From: Alopecurus myosuroides
Taxonomy: Eukaryota; Streptophyta; Magnoliopsida; Poales; Poaceae
Direction: 5' to 3'
Length of the DNA stretch: 64,000 bases
Assembly: GCA_028641055.1 (NCBI GenBank)
Contig: CM054057.1
Coordinates: forward strand, 401,626,814-401,690,813
In this document: positions 54,019 to 64,000 of the stretch, in pieces
How the letters are laid out: the number at the start of each line of letters is the position of its first letter
How positions within the stretch are numbered: the stretch's first letter is position 1
Position numbers and translations under genes: made by a program
The notes under the pieces: generated by a model
Told to the model about the DNA's origin: nothing
Database searches by the model: none
The model's input: only the letters and a program-made list of their open reading frames with translations

Positions 54019-54711
54019 GCTAAGGCGTTTTCTTGCATCTTCGTCGCCATGGTCACCTTCCGCACCGACCAGACCGGCCGCAGGGCGCGGTCCTAGAAGC
54101 GGAACGACATTGGCAGCCTCGTCACCGGCTTCTCCAACATCGGACTCTCCCACTCTCGTTCCCCTGCGCCACGCTGCGGGCTTGACACGACGCCCGTCGG
54201 TAAGTTCCTCGCGGACCCGAAGCGGTTCATGCAGTCTCCTGCGCAGGAGACGCTCGCCGTTGCAGCCATCAGCTGTGCACACGCACGGTCGACAACGCTC
54301 ATAGGAAGCCCTGCCTGGAGCACAGGGACCATCGCTTTGTCCCCCTGAGCCCGGCACCGGTGATTCTCGGTTGGTCCACACCACCGAGGTCACCCCAGCG
54401 CCATCGGCTAACTAGGAGCAGACCGGCTCCACAACGGCGACCGCGCCTATGGTCAGGCCAGCGGAACCCTACCCACGCAAGGCTCGGCACAGTCGGACGC
54501 GCGGCACGACATCCTTCGCCCTAGAAAACGCCACCGCCGACTCAGAGTGGCCTAGCTACTGAGAGCAGCATTTGAGCGCCCGGGCAGGGTGCTGCTACGC
54601 GTTCGACATGGACCTGTGGAGGGCATGGTGGCCTTCAGCATTCTGACCTCGCCTCCCTCCTCGCTACACCAGCGACATCCCCCCGTTGGACTTCCCGTGG
54701 AAGTAAGACAC
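54019..54711 (+). pseudogene. T2 internal remnant, degenerate gag
   Basis: An ATG at 54050 opens a short frame (MVTFRTDQTG) that stops within 20 codons. The rest shows Pro/Ser/Arg-rich reading in several frames without an intact gene. Probably the eroded start of gag. It is cut by the LTR at 54712. Confidence 0.45.
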
Positions 54712-56869
54712 TGTAACACCCAGGGTTTCCCAATTAGAACTTGATTGTTTTTCTTTTTGTGCATCTCATGTCATCTTGCATCATCATTCACCACCCTAAA
54801 TTTAAGTTCACCGAAAACTTTTGATTTGTGTACCTCTCAAGATTGCAAAAATTATAAAATGTTTTGAGCCTTCTAAATATCTCAAAGTCCTTCTTTTGTT
54901 TTTTTGAAAATGATAAAACAAAGAAAAAATGTTTCGAGGCAGCTAGCCAGGCCAACCAGCCCAGGAAGCCCACCCACCAAATCGAGCCCACCTTCTCTTC
55001 TTCTCCGTATGGACGGGCACGAGGAGAGCTTGACCCCCTCCCATACCACAACCACCACCACCTCCTCCCATGGTCCCCTCTTCCCCCTCCTTATCTACCC
55101 TGAATGCGCCCAAGAACCGTAGCCTCCCCTTCCCCTCTCCCTCCTGCCGCCGCCGCCACCTTTTCTTTCTCCTTCTCCTCTCTGTTTCTCTGAAAGCGTT
55201 GCACACACACCTACACACCGTAGAACCTCGTCCTCGTCCCGCGGCCACGGTTCCTGTTGAGGCGAGCTAGCCGCGGGAATGGAGCCGCCGTGCTATCTAC
55301 GTCGTGCATGCTGCAGATCAGGAGCCGAGTCCGCCCAGTTCGTCCCTGCCGTAGCCATCTTCCTCCTCTGTCCCTGAAATGCCGGTGACATGTTTGTGAC
55401 AACCAACACGGCAACGGCCCCTTCAACCTCGTCCTTGAGCCTCTCATGGTGAGCACCACCCTCGGGACTCCTTCCCATACCCTCCCCTTGCTCTGTGTGC
55501 GCGCCTTCGAGCGGCAAAATCGCGTCATGCTCGCTGCAGGACGTCGTCGTTCTCGTTCTGTCCCCATCCCGTTCTCTGAATCTTTGGGTGTCAAAACTTC
55601 AGTTAACCGCGATTCCTGTCTCTTATTCAGACGAATCTATATCCTATCACAAGCATGCAACACAGTCCAGTGGCTGACCCCTCCGTCCGTCCCCCGGTGC
55701 GGTAGAATACCATCTCCTTTTTAACTCCTATTACCGCGCGACGGACCTTACCTGTCATTGACCTTGCGCGCCACGTCCGCTTCCCAGTCGCCTCGTCAGC
55801 GCCCGCGTGGCACAGGGACCCGCTGGTCAGCCTCTGCAGCTGGCTCTGCCTCCGGGGAGAAAATCCCAGATCCAGATCTGGATCTGGAATCTTGCACCCA
55901 GGTCCTTGGCGTTCCTGTTTTTACACCGGAACCCTCCCACTCCCTGTTTCCCTCACAACCGCGTCCCTGCAATTTTCAGAAAACACCCCAATATTGTAAT
56001 GCTTATAACTTTTGTTTTACAATTCCAAATAATGCAAACTTTATGTCTAATTTTATCAGAAAAATGCAAGGAACCTTAATATGTCATCCATGTTCATGTT
56101 TGCATATTTATTATTGCATTGTAATAGTGTTATGCATGTTCACCTAAATAAGAAAAACATGGAATGTGTTGGGGGTATTTAATTCAATTTGTGCCCTATT
56201 CCATTTAACTTGGTTTAGCTCATCTATCAATTGTTCTCCATGCTAAACAACATTTAATTTGATGGCTAGCTAAATAACTTGAACCTTCTATATAATTGTT
56301 GGGATTCCGATTCCATTTACATTGGTTTAGTTGCATCCCGCATGTCATGCATATAAAACAGTATCATGCTGGATATTTTTACCTAGTAGTAATTGTTGCA
56401 TCGGGTGTTTCTTTTAGTGCTTTTCTTCTTCACGGATAGGACGTTGAGATAATGTGTGCAACGATAAGTTCTGCTACCTCTACAAGCTGGATTCCAGGCA
56501 AGCTTTACTCACTTGCTACCTATGGCTGTCGTTCCTCACTTGTTATGGATGCTTTTCGTTGTCTTTATTCTAGCCTTATGATTCGATGCTTGTGTCTCGA
56601 TCCTATTATATGTTTACGTTGCAGCCATGATATAGCCTCATCCCCACCTCCTATGACCTGTTTGTTTCTTGTTTGCCTCGCGAATCGTAGCGCATGCTTA
56701 GGTTCTTTGGCGAGTTTGGTTCTTTGTCACCTGACTACTATGATAGGTTGGTTCAACTTAATTTAAAATGATCTTAATGCTTGGGGTAATAATAAAATTT
56801 GAATTCGAGTTAAGACACCGGCGGGAGGCCCGTCGAGGCTTTTGGTCCCTCTGGTGTCGCCTTAGGAAC
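54712..56869 (+). repeat. G5: truncated chromovirus LTR
   Basis: Starts TGTAACACCCAGGG. It shares the G4 layout: AT-rich start, CCTTATCTACC near 55091, a GC-rich leader, the donor ATG|GTGAGCACC at 55449, an AT-rich stretch, a degraded acidic exon (56440-56497), then sequence matching about 62220-62580 of G4. It stops near 56869, where S2 gag begins. No CTGCAG block or terminal exon remains. It is a distinct family from G3/G4. Confidence 0.75.
56440..56497 (+). pseudogene. G5 LTR acidic exon remnant
   Basis: Flanked like the G4 exon by GGATAG and CAG|GCAAGC, and begins with the shared GACGTTGAGA. It is 58 bp, not a multiple of three, so the frame is lost. The splice signals survive but the coding sequence does not. 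Confidence 0.45.
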
Positions 56870-58155
56870 AAGGGTCCTCTTTTGTTAGCAACAAGGGTCT
56901 TTGGAACCCAAATACTCCAATTATAATCATCACCATAAGAAGTACCAACATATTTAGAATACACATGACCATCTCTAGATTTCATAAGAACATAAGATGG
57001 GTTGTATTTTCCTGCAAAGTCATTATGAGTGGTTCTCCCCCTAGAGGTGTCACCACCCACAATGGTGTTGGTCTCCTTTTCCTTGGTCACCTCTCCCTCT
57101 TTCACAAATCTTACTTCTTGTGAGTAAGAGGTGACTTTCTTCTTGTTCTTCTTCTTGTACTTCTTCTTTGACTTGGCTACATAGCCAAGTCCCTCCTTTC
57201 CATTCTTGACTTGTTGAGGGGCCACATCATTGAGATTCTTCTCACTTCCTACAAGATTAGTTGCACTACAAGATATGATAGGAAATTTATTCATGCAAGT
57301 AGATGAGGATGACATAGCTTGCTTGTTTGATTGTTGAGCTAGGAGATTGTCACGAGACTTGGTTAGCTTGTCATGAATTTCTTTAAGAGACATGAACTCC
57401 TTCTTTAGTTTTTCATGACTAGTAACTAGTTCCTCGTGAACAATTCCTAGATTTAAATCTTCATGTTCAAGTGTTTTAATGAGAGCAAGAGATTGTTCAT
57501 TATATTTTCTAAGCTTAGAGACACTCATGGCAAAGTTTTCTTCAAGACTAGATAATTTCTCCTCAAGAGAAGCACGAGTGGAATGCTCATTCTCAAGAGC
57601 CATTTCAAGATCTTTGTCATTGCAAGTGTGACCTCCATGGCTTTCTAAGGACATGATAATCTCCTCCTTTTCATCTACAAGAGAGTTAGCCTCATCAAGT
57701 TGCTGCAAGAGGGCATTAACTTTCTCCTTAGTCTCACCTTTGAGGCTAGCTAGCCAAATGCCTAACTCTTTTGCCTCACTATCCTCCTCACAAACATTTT
57801 CAACACAATCCAATAATGAGGGAGGGTTAGTGGTAATGGTCTTGGAGTTAGGAGAGCATACCGAGGTGTCTTTTTCCATAAGACATGTAGGTCGGGTAGC
57901 CACAATTTCATTGGGGGATTCAAATAGAGAGACCGATGGAGATGATGCGGTAGCTATGGCGACGTGAGCAACTCCAACCACTTCATCTTCTCCTTCATCT
58001 CCGGAGACATAGGTTTCAAGAACCGCCCCTTCTTGGACATACAGAGCCCTTGGCACTCTTCTAGCGAAGTTCTTGTTTTGTGGAGCCTTGGCCTTGTTTT
58101 TGCGAACAATCTTGCCTTCATTTTCTTCTCTTGGCTCAAAAGGGCACTCCTTCAT
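56870..58155 (-). pseudogene. gag: S2 gag, C-terminal part
   Basis: Begins inside the zinc knuckle (MKECPFEP) and continues through a coiled coil (LEENFAMSVSKLRKYNEQ) to IWVPKTLVANKRGP, which matches the end of the S1 gag. Residues beyond RGP come from antisense G5 LTR. It is one frame away from the N-terminal part. Confidence 0.85.
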
Positions 58156-59468
58156 GAAATGTTTGCACTACCACAGTTGTAGCATGTCCTTGGTCGCTCC
58201 CCCTTCTTCTTGTAGTTCTTGTTTCGTGGAGGTCTTGGAGAGCCGGCCTTGTGATCTTCCCACCTCTTCCAATATCCATGCATAGCGAGAGCGATGCACT
58301 TGTGAGCCCCGGTGTAGATGTCCTCATAGTCTTCCTCATCATCATCCTCTTCTTCACTTTCATCAACTCGAGCCATTGCCTTTGACTTCAAAGCGAGGTT
58401 GGGTGACTTTCCCATCCCTCTAGAGCGAGCTAGAGCATCATCCGCACTCCTGTGTGATAGAGATATGGCGATGAACTCACTAAGCAGACCAATGGAGTTG
58501 AGTGTGTTGTAGTCCGCTCTTGTACGGATGCTAGTGGAGAGATTCTTCTCAAAGGGTGTAATGGATTTGACAAATTTCCTCTTTATCCACTCATCGGAGA
58601 TCTCTTCCTTTCCAAAGTCTCTCAATTGATTGGCGAGAGTGACAACTCTTCTATATAGCTCTTCGGGGGTCTCATCCTCTTGCATAACGAAGTTCTCGGA
58701 GTTGTCAATGGCCACATCATACTTGGAAGATTGGATGCTAGCATTTCCTTGAAACAAGGTGTCAAGTTTGTCCCAAGCTTCCTTGGCAGTCTTGCAATCA
58801 CGAATGTGAGTGAGATGCTCCCTTGGGAGAGCCTTCTGGATGATAACGAGTGCAGTCTTGTTGAGTTGAGATTCCACATCCTCCCTTGGAGTCAAGTTGC
58901 TTGGGTCATGTGTATGAAACCCATGAATCACACTCCTCCACAATGAAGTGCACGATCCAGAAATATGTGACTCCATTTCAAACTTCCAAGAAGAGAATTC
59001 ATTAGTGTTAAGCATGGGAGGAATTCCAACATTAAGAATGTGTGGAATGGAAACAATTGGGTGAATGGAGTCATAATTTTGAGGAGGTGGAACTTGTGAG
59101 TGGACCCCGGAACCATTAGCCGTTTGAGACTTGGAGACACCAGAACTCTCCTTTGCCTTGGCTTTAGCCTTTTGTGCGGCTTTAGCCTTAGCTTTGGCAA
59201 TGTTCTCTTCAATTTGGGAATCGTCCGGAACCGTTTCCTCTTCCGAACTATCCTCATCGATGACGTGGGGAGATTTTGAGGGCCCCTTAGGTTTACCCAT
59301 CATGATCTCCAACATCTTATTGATGGAGGAAACCTCCGAGCCTACAGTAGAGCTAACCTTGGACAATTGAGTTTGAATAGTACAAATCGTTGTCTCTAGG
59401 ATAGCTATAGTTTCGGCCATTATGGAGAGCTCCTCCTTAGAAGATTCGGGATCATCTCCGTTTACCAT
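58152..59468 (-). pseudogene. gag: S2 gag, N-terminal part, frameshifted in the zinc knuckle
   Basis: A 438-codon frame from ATG at 59466-59468, about 40 bp after the primer site. It has an Ala/Lys-rich stretch (AKAKAAQKAKAKAK), gag motifs (SWKFEMESHISGSCTSLW, KTAKEAWDKLDTLFQG) and the start of a knuckle (CYNCGSA). A missing base, compared with the CX2CX4HX4C spacing, shifts the frame just before the knuckle His, giving a stop at 58152. Confidence 0.88.
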
Positions 59469-59505
59469 GATACTCTTAGGCGGTTAAGCCCGATAAAAGA
59501 GCCGA

Positions 59506-59518
59506 GGCTCTGATACCA
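59506..59518 (-). promoter_or_regulatory. S2 primer-binding site (tRNA-iMet type)
   Basis: Minus strand TGGTATCAGAGCC, two bases from the LTR edge at 59521. Confidence 0.9.
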
Positions 59519-59520
59519 AT

Positions 59521-59624
59521 TGAAAGTACACAAAGGTCAATAGAGGGGGGCGAATAGGTGACCTACAAATTTAAGTCTTTTTTCAATTTTAGTGGGGACT
59601 TTGGAAAGTTAATAACTTGGTTAT
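59521..59624 (-). repeat. S2 5' LTR fragment
   Basis: About 100 bp of LTR end (TGAAAGTACACAAAGG with a GGGGGG run) similar to the S1 LTR end at 28318. It is cut by G4. The five bases before G4 are GTTAT, the expected target duplication, whose partner lies outside the window. Confidence 0.8.
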
Positions 59625-60069
59625 TGTAACATCCCAAGTATGAAAAACACCATTAGAATGTTTGCTCCTTGTTAATTTATGTTTTGCATCATGTCATCAT
59701 AAGCATTGCATTTGTTTTCACTTGTTTTTCCATTTGAATTTCAAACCAAATTTCAAATCCTTGTTTCATACTTGTTCTGTTACAATTTTTCAAATGAAAC
59801 TTTCAAATCAAACCAATTATTTGTTTCCAATAAACTTGAAATTAAAAACTATTAACTTGCTTCTTTTCAATAATTCAATTAATACCAAATTCACTCAAAT
59901 TCATTTGAATTTCAAACAGGAACAAAATTTAAATTTTTGAAAAACAAAAATTTGCACATCTCGGCTTTTGTAAATAATAACCTATAAAAATTATTCCCTA
60001 AATTTTTAAACCCCAAAAACCCTTCTATTTCTCTCCTTTTCTTTCTTCTCTTTTCTGCAAAAAAAAACA

Positions 60070-61060
60070 GAGAGAAAAATAAAAAAAACGGGCTAGGGGA
60101 AGGCAGACCAGGCCAGCCAGCTGGGCCAGCCCAGCCCACCTTCCACCCCAGCCAGTGCAGCACGGCCCGCTCCCTCCTTTCTTCTTTCTCCGTACAGCTG
60201 ACGCGCCCTGACGCAAGCACGCACCACCGCACCTCCCCCTCGCCACCTGCTCCCTTTTCCTCCCCTATTTCTACCCCGGGAGCTCCCAAACCCTAACCCT
60301 AGCCCTCTCCTTCCTCCCTGCCGCTGCCATTCCTCCTCCTCCCTCTCAGATCACCTCCGTTTCTTCTCTGAACTTTCTGAAACTTCCGACGAGCAGCCAT
60401 GGCAGGAGATTGATGGGGTTGGTGTAGGGGTGTTGGTCATCGTCGAGTCTCCGCGGGCACGGGAACGGGATCACCATGCAGTCCTCTCCCTCCTCGCTTC
60501 ATCGACAGGGCCTGGGAGGCCTCAGATCGCCGCCGCCGTCTCCATCATCGTCGTCGGCCACCGTCACCTCGTTGAGTACCACTGCTCCCTCTACTTCCCC
60601 TCGGTGAGCACTGCCTGCACCCCCACGTCCTCCTCTGTTTCTCCTGCGTCACGCGCACGCACACGGTGCCCTCGCACGCACACGGGCAGCAGCAGCGCAT
60701 TGTCGCCGCCGGCGAGCGCATCTCCGTCAGGTTCAGAAAGACTGAACCTTTTGGTTCAGTTTCAGTTAACACCACGAGATCCACCTCAAAACCGCGCGTT
60801 CCCCTCCTCTGTCACGAAACGATCCGCACCGCAGTGACCAGATCCAACGGTGCGCAATGCCACGGCGCGGGTTCGATCCCCCGCAGCGCGGAATAAACCC
60901 AACTTTTTGCTCCCTTGCCACGCATGCACGCAGGGCCCACCTGCCATTGGCCGTGGATGCCACGCAGGCACACACACGCACGCCATGCAGCGCCAGCTGG
61001 GCGCTGGCCCACAGGCCAGTGACCCAGGGCTGCTCTGCCCCGCGTAGAAGAAATCCCAGG
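60070..61060 (+). promoter_or_regulatory. GC-rich promoter/leader of the G4 LTR
   Basis: GC-rich, with a telo-box AAACCCTAA downstream of a weak TATA-like string. A Ser/Pro-rich short frame from ATG near 60476 (MQSSPSSLHR) runs to the donor at 60604 but in phase 2, whereas the next recognised exon needs phase 1. It is therefore either untranslated leader or there is another exon between. Confidence 0.4.
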
Positions 61061-62127
61061 GGCCTTTTCTGAAGTTTCTTTTCGCATCCAAGCCCCTGGA
61101 CCAAATCTGAAACTTTTAAATTCACAAACTAGCCCCTGTAAATTCAAATTCAAATAACTTGTGCATTTAAAATCCAAATTTAATAAATAAAATATGTTTT
61201 CCATACCAAATTTAATTCTCTACATGTTTAAATCATTTGTGTACTGTTTTGAACATTTCAAATGTGTTCAAAAATTCAAATTCAAACTACTATTTCAAAT
61301 TTGGTCAAATTCATGACTAATTCAAATTTAATTCAAATGGCACATATAAAATATGTTTTCCATGCAAAATTGAACAAGCTTTCCAAATATAAACTTTGTT
61401 TCCTGTTTTGAATAATTAAAATTGGGTAAATAAATTAAATCTTGTTTAAATCATTTAAAATTGCTAAATTAATAATTTGGCCAAACTAAATTCTTTTTGA
61501 ACATATAAACTATGTTCAAACCAGAAAAATATAATCTTTTCAAATATGAATTTTATTTAATGTTTTGAACAAATAAAAATTCAAATAATCTTATAATTGA
61601 ATTAAATTCATTTAAATCTTGTCCAAACTTGTTTAATTCATAATTAATTCATTTTAAATCCATTGTCAACAAGTGAAACATGTATTCCACCTAAAATTTT
61701 GTGTTCTTTCTAAATATAAATTTTGTTATCTATTTTGAACAATTAAAATTGGTGAAAACAACAAATGCTTGTGTAACACATTTAAGAAGCCAAATTTCAT
61801 AACGTAATAAATAAAAATTCCAAACTTGGTAAACACCTTTTCAAAATTGAAGCTATTGTTGTTTTCTCATTGTTTTCCTCATCCATGCATCATTCTAATC
61901 AACTTTCAAATGATGGTTAGTTATAGATCATTTAATTCAACCTGAACTCATGGGCTTTTCCATATGCAATCCAAATTGCATATAGGCCCATTTAATTATG
62001 TTACCATGTCCACTAGCTTATCTTTGATGCATCAATTAAATTGCCATGCATCATCCCATGTTTGTGCATTATGCCATGTTATTGATTGTTGTCTCTCCGC
62101 ATTGTTTGTTTGCTTCTTCTCGAATAG

Positions 62128-62205
62128 ACGACGACGTTGAGACAGACGAGGTTTACGACACTACTTCAGAGGAGTTAGCCCAGTACCAGGCTACTGAGTT
62201 TGCAG
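62128..62205 (+). CDS. G4 LTR acidic mini-gene, candidate internal exon
   Basis: 78 bp between CTTCTCGAATAG and GCAG|GCAAGT. Phase 1 reading DDDVETDEVYDTTSEEL, then AQYQATEFA. It is the orthologue of G3 49251-49328. The final unpaired G matches the terminal exon phase. Confidence 0.6.
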
Positions 62206-62950
62206 GCAAGTATTCACTCACCTGAACCATTGTGTCCTTTCCACACTGGATATCGATACTTTCCGTTGTCTATCCTGCTAGCCTTAAGATTCGTTGCTTG
62301 TGTTCCGATCCTATCACATGTTATCCTGTAACCCTGATATAGCCTATCCTCCACACCTATAACCCCGTTGCTTGTTGCCTGTGTCTTACTAGCATGCTTA
62401 GGGTTGTCTATGCTCGAGTCTGATGTCCGTTATTTCTGTTACCTTATTTATTATGTTCTGGGGCTCGATGTTTAAACGACAACCTGTTAATGTTTGAGGT
62501 CATGCTAATTTGATGATAAGGCACCGGCAGGAGGCCGGGTATGGTTTTGAGGCCTGCTAGTGTCGAACTCAGGAAAAGTTCTTGTCCTCTAGATCCATGA
62601 TGAGCGCGCTAACCGCATGTGGGAAGCGTGTATGGGCGCCCCCCTCAACTTTGATTCGATTCGCATCTCGTCCAAATCGCCTCATTTAGTTCGGGTTTTC
62701 CATTTGCCGCATGCATATGCAGGTGCGAACCCGAGGCCAGGGTGGTAACTTTTGTAGTCGGCATTTAGGGAGACACGTTCTTAGAGTGCTATGAGGGTCC
62801 CCTTTTCTTCGTGGGGCTTGATTAGCCGTGCGCTCAACTGCACGGGGTTCTTTGGGCTTGATGCGAAGAAGAGTTGGGTTGTGTTGAGTGTCTCGCTTGG
62901 TGGGTTTGATCCCCGTCTGGCGGAATATTCCTACGTGTACGGCCAAATTG

Positions 62951-63005
62951 GTGCATCCCTGCAGGGTTAATCTTATCGAGAAGCCGTGTTGTCCGCGGTT
63001 ATGGA
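62951..63005 (+). promoter_or_regulatory. Conserved CTGCAG block in the G4 LTR
   Basis: GTGCATCCCTGCAGGG, TTAATC, TTATCGAGAA, GCCGTGTTGTCCGCGG, TTATGG. It is slightly degraded compared with G3 but in the same order and at the same distance from the terminal exon. Confidence 0.7.
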
Positions 63006-63413
63006 TGACTTGGTGATAGGGCTGGCTAACAAGGATTAGACAACTTACACCTAATTGATAATAATTTGACTAGTAATAGAATTATTGACACAATAACCTG
63101 AACCTTCACTAATCCCACTGTGTGAGGTATCCTCGGATTGCTTCTTTGGATAAGGGGCGAGATCCAGGATGGGTTTGTTTGAGGATAGTGGTAGTTGGTT
63201 CCGATACGCTATCTTATCCCCTTCTTTTAGCCGGATGTTGTAGCGTGTCTCTGTAGTTGGTTAGGCAGCCCGCTGCCGCACTTTTGTATCCCCTATCTTC
63301 CGTTGAACCCAAAGCATCTATACTTGGTGTTGCCGGGTACACTTTGGTATCTTGTGCGTCTTGCTTGCCAGTACTCGTCTGTACTGATCCCTTTTGGGCT
63401 GCATGTTCTGCAG

Positions 63414-63478
63414 ACTACGTTTCCGAGGATCCCCATGGTGGCTACTACGTGGAGTATGACGAGGCTGCTGACGAGTAG
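63414..63478 (+). CDS. G4 LTR acidic mini-gene, candidate terminal exon
   Basis: 65 bp after ATGTTCTGCAG, open to TAG at 63476-63478. It reads DYVSEDPHGGYYVEY after joining with the upstream G. The stop is 156 bp before the LTR end. Confidence 0.6.
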
Positions 63479-63636
63479 ATAGCGGACCCGGGCAGGATCC
63501 GAGACATCGTGGATGGGCTCCGTCTTTTATTTTCCGGCCTCTTAGGCCTATTTGGATCTTGCCGGTAAGCCCCGTAAGCCAATTATCTACTGTTTAGCGG
63601 GCTGTGAGTATCCTCTAGAAGTCCGGGTGCGACAAA

Positions 63637-63649
63637 TGGTATCAGAGCC
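63637..63649 (+). promoter_or_regulatory. G4 primer-binding site (tRNA-iMet type)
   Basis: TGGTATCAGAGCC, two bases after the LTR end. It shows that this LTR is the 5' one. Confidence 0.93.
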
Positions 63650-64000
63650 TGTCTGCCTGTAGGATCCCTTTTACTGGTCGCAGTTGAGTCTAGAAACTAT
63701 TTTGTAGCTATATAGGAAAAATGAAACGTGAGAGTAGGAATTCTGTTCTTTTATTTCTTTCCCCACCCACCCTCCCTTTTTCTGGTAAGGAAGTGCAACG
63801 TTGTTTTCTCTTCTCATCTAAACTTTCAAGTTAGGATTTCACGTATCCTGGTTTCTCTAGGATAGTTATATCTACTAGACCATAGGAATGGAGGTGGTTG
63901 TGACATGATTTATCATGTTGCCTACTCACGATTGAGAACGGAGGCACATAAGCCCCGAAAGCAGATCCTCTATTCCTTAAGCAGTAGATATTGATCCTTT
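63650..64000 (+). other. G4 leader
   Basis: Non-coding leader, nearly identical to the reverse complement of about 47100-47480 in G3. The pre-gag frame would begin just beyond the window. Confidence 0.8.

Larger units (their letters stand above)
56870..59624 (-). mobile_element. S2: truncated Sirevirus (gag and LTR stub)
   Basis: A minus-strand copia remnant of the same genus as S1. It has an LTR edge TGAAAGTAC at 59521, an iMet primer site and gag. Pol, the env-like gene and the 3' LTR are absent. The left edge joins the G5 LTR without an LTR boundary, so it is a deletion junction. G4 interrupts its LTR at 59625. Confidence 0.85.
59625..63634 (+). repeat. G4 5' LTR (4.0 kb)
   Basis: TGTAACATCCCAAGT to GTCCGGGTGCGACA, with the primer site following. 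It contains CTATTTCTACC (near 60264) and AAACCCTAACCCTAG (60288 on), then a GC-rich leader with the donor CTCG|GTGAGCAC at 60604. A B-box-like GGTTCGATCCC lies at 60870-60880. The acidic exon, CTGCAG block, terminal exon and GGCCTCTTAGGCC follow in the same order as in G3. Confidence 0.93.
59625..64000 (+). mobile_element. G4: 5' end of a G3-family chromovirus, runs off the window
   Basis: Plus strand. LTR 59625-63634, then primer site and leader. It is the same family as G3 by LTR and leader identity but in the opposite orientation. Its genes would lie to the right of the window. Its LTR is about 420 bp shorter than that of G3. Confidence 0.92.

Overview
This window looks like heterochromatic DNA from a large-genome grass. 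I lean to the Pooideae (wheat, barley, rye or oat relatives), because long-LTR chromoviruses, a LARD-like element and a Sirevirus with short CCGGAG-type palindromes sit nested inside one another. That assignment is inference from repeat content. I found no convincing host gene, tRNA, rRNA or CRISPR array. Every long open frame belongs to an LTR retrotransposon.

Layout from left to right. (1) R1, 1-8287, minus strand: an internally deleted Ty3/gypsy element with a 6.1-kb LTR (2187-8287), a tRNA-iMet-type primer site and a stump of gag. (2) G1, 8288-19197, plus strand: a Tekay/Del-type chromovirus with a pre-gag frame, a gag-pol frame broken by two in-frame stops, a chromodomain, and a 5.16-kb 3' LTR. 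R1 is inserted in its pre-gag frame. (3) S1, 19198-40703, minus strand: a Ty1/copia Sirevirus with gag, an intact 1121-codon pol frame and an env-like gene. Its 5' LTR (28318-28830 plus 39736-40703) is split by L2. (4) L2, 28831-39730, minus strand: a complete LARD-like non-autonomous element with 3.56-kb LTRs, a non-coding 3.8-kb centre and the target-site duplication GAAGC. (5) G3, 40704-51935, minus strand: a second chromovirus family with a pre-gag frame, gag-pol and a 4.43-kb LTR. Its 3' LTR is cut by S1. (6) 51936-54711: older debris, namely an LTR piece, a Tat-type integrase fragment, and a plus-strand 5' LTR with a TGGCGCGCCAGG primer site. (7) G5, 54712 to about 56870: a truncated chromovirus LTR fused to S2. 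(8) S2, about 56870-59624, minus strand: a Sirevirus gag and LTR stub. (9) G4, 59625-64000, plus strand: the 5' end of another G3-family element, running off the window.

Insertion order read from the breaks: G3 first, then S1 into the G3 LTR, then G1 and L2 into S1, then R1 into G1. On the right, G4 went into the S2 LTR.

The most unusual observation is inside the long LTRs. Four chromovirus LTRs (R1, G1, G3, G4) from three groups each carry what looks like the last two coding exons of a small acidic protein on the element's sense strand. The internal exon is 78 or 81 bp and is flanked by AG and a GC-type donor (AG|GCAAGY). The terminal exon is 65 or 68 bp and ends in a stop. In all four the phases match across a roughly 1.2-1.3 kb intron. 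A second strong point is that the S1 env-like gene appears to have its own promoter, with a TATA box and the same 15-bp palindromes found in the S1 LTR.
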